Part shown: positions 19,401 to 22,500 of the stretch, in pieces
Layout of the letters: each line of letters begins with the position of its first letter
How positions within the stretch are numbered: the first letter of the stretch is position 1
Assembly (NCBI RefSeq): GCF_964340395.1
Contig: NC_135567.1
Coordinates: 16,947,806-16,970,305 of the forward strand
From: Glandiceps talaboti
Lineage: Eukaryota > Hemichordata > Enteropneusta > Spengelidae
Length of the DNA: 22,500 bases
Reading direction: 5' to 3'
Translations under genes and position numbers: made by a program
Notes under the pieces: model-generated
What the model was told of the DNA's origin: nothing
What the model saw: only the letters and a program-made list of their open reading frames with translations
Database searches by the model: none

Positions 19401-19570
19401 TTTGTTTCATTTATTTATTTGTATCCATACACAAGTTCTCTTCTTCCACTTTTGATTGAGAAACAGACATGTTTCAAACAAATCACTTGTCCTTCTTCAG
19501 TGTCTAACTGGATCTGACAGAATGATCCAGATTTTGCTGGAGGTGTTGATTTACCAGAGGTGTGAAAAGG
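19401..19570 (-). mobile_element. Retroelement 3'-end remnant
   Basis: The minus strand reads ACACTGAAGAAGGACAAGTG, then TTTGAAACATGTCTG, and ends in ATAAATAAATGAAA running into the AAAT tail. A CTGAAGAAGG...GAAAC signature before a simple tail is seen in 3' regions of several retroelement families (Penelope-like and others). One frame ends QLDTEEGQVICLKHVCFSIK and stops at 19417-19415, so a short coding remnant or terminal exon cannot be excluded. Confidence 0.42.
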
Positions 19571-20231
19571 TTAGCTTCAATATATAAATTCTTATCAGTT
19601 ATGTACATCTAATTGTCATCTAACTAATTTATTTGCATAGTTGTTGTACTGTCAACGATTTGGCATGGGTTTTTGGCCTTATTAGAAAGTACAAATTTTG
19701 AAAATGAGAATAAGAGAATTAGAACTTTGGAATATTTAAATTTGTTTAGTTATTGTCTATGTGTATGACCTTGAATTCACTTCCTGTGACCCATGAGTCG
19801 ATACAATTTTGAGTCACGTGACCACGATTTTGATCGCAGACGATAGATATGTATCTTCGACTTTTGTAGTGAGTTGAGTTTTATGAAAAGATTCTAAATT
19901 AGTTCTTTAAAATTTCATAAGCTGACCAGGTGACGCAGAGTGGTTGCCTAGAAACGACATTTTAGATAAGCTAAGGAAGATGTCACGATAATTTGTGATA
20001 TACTCACGAAATTATTTTGCAAAGTGCATAAGGTTAGTCTGCCGAATGTTACGAGTGTCATCAATCAAAACGGGGATGGTTTGTCTTCAAAAGTACAAAC
20101 TTTGAGATTCAGACACCGAAGGTACGCTACATTTTACTTCATTTTGTTTTTAATCTAATCTATAACCACATACTGTCAAAACACAAGTGAAAGATGTTTT
20201 TTTTTTTGTAAATGTCATTTTCTATACCAGT
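19571..20231. other. Intergenic stretch with a direct repeat and a motif copy
   Basis: It contains GTCACGTGAC (about 19814, a perfect palindrome with an E-box), the GCAGACGAT motif at 19836, and the first copy of a 44-bp direct repeat (19995-20038). No gene is supported. Confidence 0.5.
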
Positions 20232-20663
20232 TTTTGGCGCCAGTACAAGCTTTCAACAAGGACTATATCAATGGCGCCGTTGCACATTGGCAACAAGGAA
20301 TCGAAAATTTGGGCGCCGTACACATTATTTGCAGTAAGGACAATGTCGAAACTTTTGGCGCCATACACATTATTTTCAATAAAAACGTCGATTATTCTTC
20401 TCTAGGCTGAATTTATACTCTAAGACTTAAAAAACAACAAGACTAAGAAATTTTAGACAAGAGAAAAGTTGTAAATGTCGTTTGTCTAGTACCATAAATC
20501 GTCGGCGATAACAGACAAACAGACGACAGCTCAGAACCCCGAGGCAGACGATTATTGTAAGATTATTATACCGCTCAAAATCGTTTTCCCTTCCGATCTT
20601 TCCCGCTGAAATGATTGATGTGATACACTCACGAAATTATTTTGCAAATTGCGTAAGGTTAGT
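19995..20663. repeat. Pair of 44-bp direct repeats (19995-20038 and 20620-20663)
   Basis: Both copies read GTGATA-ACTCACGAAATT, then ATTTTGCAAA and AAGGTTAGT, with three mismatches in 44 bases and 625 bp between starts. Each has a GCAGACGAT motif upstream (19836 and 20544), so a larger, decayed duplication is possible. Confidence 0.8.
20232..20395. repeat. Degenerate tandem array headed by GGCGCC
   Basis: Four GGCGCC sites at 20236, 20273, 20312 and 20357 (spacings 37, 39 and 45 bp) each head a related unit. Units 3 and 4 share GGCGCCRTACACATTATTT, and units 1-3 share CA-AAGGA between sites. The ORF 20187-20405, with its APYTLF repeat, is a by-product. Confidence 0.7.
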
Positions 20664-21094
20664 TTTGAAGATTACAGATTTATTATGTCATATTGGACAA
20701 GCCCAGATAATATTTATTTGTCAATTGTCAAATGGGGGCTGGACTTGATTAGGTGTGTGACAACTATTTCCATTCCCACTTTCCCGTTAGCTATTGATGT
20801 ACACATTTATCTGGTAAATGCATTTGTAAATTGTAATTACTAGAATGTTGGGATAAATTATTATTATTATTATTATCATTATTATTATCATTATTGTTAT
20901 GCTCAAAATTAATGACAGACTCTCCAGATCATGTTCCACACGATATATAACAAAACAGACTAGGTGATCTATTTCGATCAGCAAAGGACCATTGCAAATA
21001 TGATTTCCTAGTTGAAAACTAAATTTCAAATTGTCGTTTTTAAAATGTATGGAGGGAAATTGTCAGCAGACGACGAATAAATATTTCGTTTAAA
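20396..21094. other. Intergenic stretch with motif cluster and (ATT)n
   Basis: It contains three RCAGACGAY copies (20519, 20544, 21066), the last following GGAGGGAAATTGTC, and an imperfect (TTA)n tract at about 20858-20897. No gene is supported. Confidence 0.5.
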
Positions 21095-21478
21095 TAAAAT
21101 ATTGTGTGGTTCCGATTACACTCAATTTTAGAATAGATGAGGTAGGTAGATTTATTATTTTATTTTATTATTATATTTGTTCATATGTGAGTGTCTAGTT
21201 CAGATAGTTATGTTTTCCGTTGTTTTCTATATGGTCTCTGTTATTTATTTCTTCTCATCAGATGTACAGCCATTACAGATTGGAAGAACAGTTTTATATT
21301 GTCTTTTTAAGTTGATATCAGTTTCCACATCTACAATTTCTGGCGAGACTACACAATTTTCGTGTGTGTTTTTTCTCTCTAATATGTAAAAACAAAACCG
21401 GGGGGTTTAGAGTCGGCAGGGAAAAACTGAGTGGGATTGGGTAACCGTAACCACACAATTTTTTTATATTAGGCCTAA
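21095..21478 (+). mobile_element. Non-autonomous TIR element, copy C
   Basis: It starts with GTGGTTCCGATTAC (21107-21120) and ends GTAACCGTAACC (21441-21452) followed by TTAGGCCTAA. It aligns over its full length with the reverse complement of copy A in intron 3, with many substitutions and small indels. ORFs 21177-21389 and 21318-21572 fall in or across it and are not genes. Confidence 0.8.
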
Positions 21479-22071
21479 CGCTGTACATTAGCAAATATAG
21501 ACCTTGCTTGCAAGTCAACAAATGTGAAGTATTTTTTTGTGGTTTGTTTCGTAATTTCATCATAAGCAACATATCTTAAGGTGTACGATTCTATTTCTCA
21601 CTGGAAAAGTTTTTAAACGGGGCGATTTATCTTATTTTTATTTCACATGAACCAATACTTTCAACGCATATAACTTTTGTTATGCAAGAATATTTTCACA
21701 GCGATGGAAATAAACTGCGCCGTCATCACATTAATATTAAGTGCGCATGCGTAGTGTAATGAGTCAAACTCAATGAAGCTAGCAATATCATTATGAATTG
21801 GCGATTATCTCCAAAGTTATGCGTCAGGGAAAAAACTATTTTTTCATTGTACTCGATTTTGACGACCTTATCGTACACTCGTCAAATTAACTAATTTATG
21901 AGCTCGTTCATTTACACACAGACAGTTAAAGATGGAAAACGACTTCGAGTACCTGTGTACCTTAAAAAAAAGCAGAAGTCAGAGAAAAAAACACGCATTT
22001 TGTCAACGACAACTTTAGCTTAATTTTGAAGACATAATATCTGATCGTCCAAAAATATTATATTTTAAAAC
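21479..22071. other. Intergenic stretch upstream of tRNA-Leu terminator
   Basis: The only notable string is AGTGCGCATGCGTAGT (about 21740), with a short palindrome. An ATG at about 21942 opens a short frame (MENDFEYLCTLKK) without support. Nothing else was recognised. Confidence 0.45.
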
Positions 22072-22076
22072 AAAAA
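22072..22076 (-). terminator. Pol III terminator of tRNA-Leu
   Basis: TTTTT on the minus strand, six bases past the discriminator base of the tRNA-Leu gene. Confidence 0.8.
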
Positions 22077-22081
22077 GATCT

Positions 22082-22163
22082 TGGCAGCGGTGGGATTCGA
22101 ACCCACGCCATCGAAATGACTGGTGCCTAAAACCAGCGCCTTAGACCGCTCGGCCACGCTACC
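22082..22163 (-). tRNA. tRNA-Leu (anticodon TAG)
   Basis: This is an 82-nt class II tRNA. The acceptor stem GGTAGCG pairs with CGCTGCC, with discriminator A. The anticodon stem CTGGT/ACCAG has loop TTTAGGC, giving anticodon TAG for CUN leucine codons. The long variable arm (TCATTTCGATGG) is typical of leucine tRNAs. The A box (TGGCCGAGCGG) and B box (GGTTCGAATCC) are intact, no intron is present, and an oligo-T terminator follows. The gene body closely resembles vertebrate tRNA-Leu(TAG). Confidence 0.96.
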
Positions 22164-22260
22164 TGTGACAACACTCGGTGAAAAATCCAGGAAAACACCA
22201 GCGCCTTAGACCGCTCGGTCACGCTGCCTGTAACAACTCTCTGCGAAAAATCCAGAAAAC
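22132..22260 (-). repeat. 65-bp tandem duplication of tRNA-Leu 5' half plus leader
   Basis: 22132-22196 and 22197-22260 are direct repeats. Each holds the tRNA 5' half, from the acceptor strand to the anticodon stem, followed on the plus strand by about 33 bp of 5' leader (ending AAAAATCCAG-AAAAC). Differences are few and mostly in the leader. Confidence 0.88.
22197..22228 (-). pseudogene. tRNA-Leu 5'-half pseudogene
   Basis: GGCAGCGTGACCGAGCGGTC and the rest of the D arm through GCGCTGGT are present. The anticodon loop, variable arm and T arm with its B box are missing. It lies directly upstream of the intact gene in the direction of transcription, so an extra A-box-like sequence (TGACCGAGCGG) sits in that gene's 5' flank. 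Confidence 0.85.
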
Positions 22261-22418
22261 ACCAAAAGGCTTCTAATTTTGTTTTTTTTGTGATTTTTCA
22301 TAAAATTTCATACAATTGTTCTGTTTATAATCTTTTTATTTATTGAATAACCATGGCATTATCTTTCTAAATTTGCCATTACTACCAAATCAGAAAGTCT
22401 TTAGAAAGAGTTTAAAAA
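22261..22418. other. AT-rich spacer, no feature seen
   Basis: No gene or repeat was recognised between the tRNA-Leu duplication and the (TTG)n tract. Confidence 0.5.
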
Positions 22419-22419
22419 G

Positions 22420-22469
<50 letters not shown>

Positions 22470-22470
22470 G
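22419..22470. repeat. (TTG)n trinucleotide repeat
   Basis: About 17 perfect TTG units that run directly into the end of TIR element D. Confidence 0.97.
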
Positions 22471-22500
22471 AGGCCTAAAAAATGTTGGTTCCGGTTACCC
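22471..22500 (-). mobile_element. TIR element copy D (cut by the window edge)
   Basis: AGGCCTAA, a 10-base spacer, then TTGGTTCCGGTTACCC reproduces the left end of copy A. The rest lies outside the window. Confidence 0.75.

Noticed and set aside
21581-21878. GTGTACGAT / ATCGTACAC pair, 298 bp apart, considered as a TIR element
   Set aside because: Nine-base inverted pairs at this distance are expected by chance several times in a window this size, and pairing does not extend.

Overview
The window is animal (eukaryotic) nuclear DNA. It is AT-rich, has spliced coding exons with GT-AG borders, nuclear-type tRNA genes with Pol III oligo-T terminators, long microsatellites and many short repeat elements. 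A marine invertebrate (lophotrochozoan, lancelet, hemichordate or echinoderm grade) is the best guess from the repeat content and the EGF-repeat receptor gene. The species cannot be named from the sequence alone.

The clearest gene lies on the minus strand at the left end. Five exons can be joined by hand with matching phases (5394-5300, 4712-4614, 3148-3048, 2242-2147, 1716-1). They give an open 702-residue N-terminal part of a secreted or membrane protein: signal peptide, EMI domain, one six-cysteine EGF domain, then at least 13 laminin-type eight-cysteine EGF repeats. This is the extracellular layout of the MEGF10/MEGF11/PEAR1/Draper/CED-1 engulfment-receptor group. All of the laminin-type repeats sit in one very large exon that runs off the window. 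Introns 2 and 3 carry repeat insertions, and the donor of exon 4 is duplicated 37 bp downstream.

Upstream of this gene is a perfect 152-bp (CT)n tract, then a tandem segmental duplication (about 6000-7326 and 7327-8829). Each copy carries an intact tRNA-Arg(ACG) gene and a retroelement 3'-end fragment. At 9.7-9.9 kb, two CRE-like sites precede a short open frame with a good splice donor. This may be the first coding exon of an unrecognised plus-strand gene divergent from the EGF-receptor gene.

From 10 kb to the right end I see no convincing protein gene. It holds dispersed non-autonomous repeats with terminal inverted repeats (13.7, 15.9, 17.0, 18.3, 21.1 and 22.5 kb), LINE-type 3' ends with simple-sequence tails (11.6-12.3 and 19.3-19.6 kb), a 200-bp (CT)n tract, a degenerate GGCGCC-headed tandem array (20.2 kb), and a minus-strand tRNA-Leu(TAG) whose 5' half is duplicated next to it.

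The most unexplained signal is a short sequence, RCAGACGAY (complement RTCGTCTGY). I find it 15 times between 3.4 and 21.1 kb, often inside a longer shared context (TTGTC before it) and near GGCGGGAA or GGCGCC motifs. It is far more frequent than base composition predicts and is not explained by any annotated feature.
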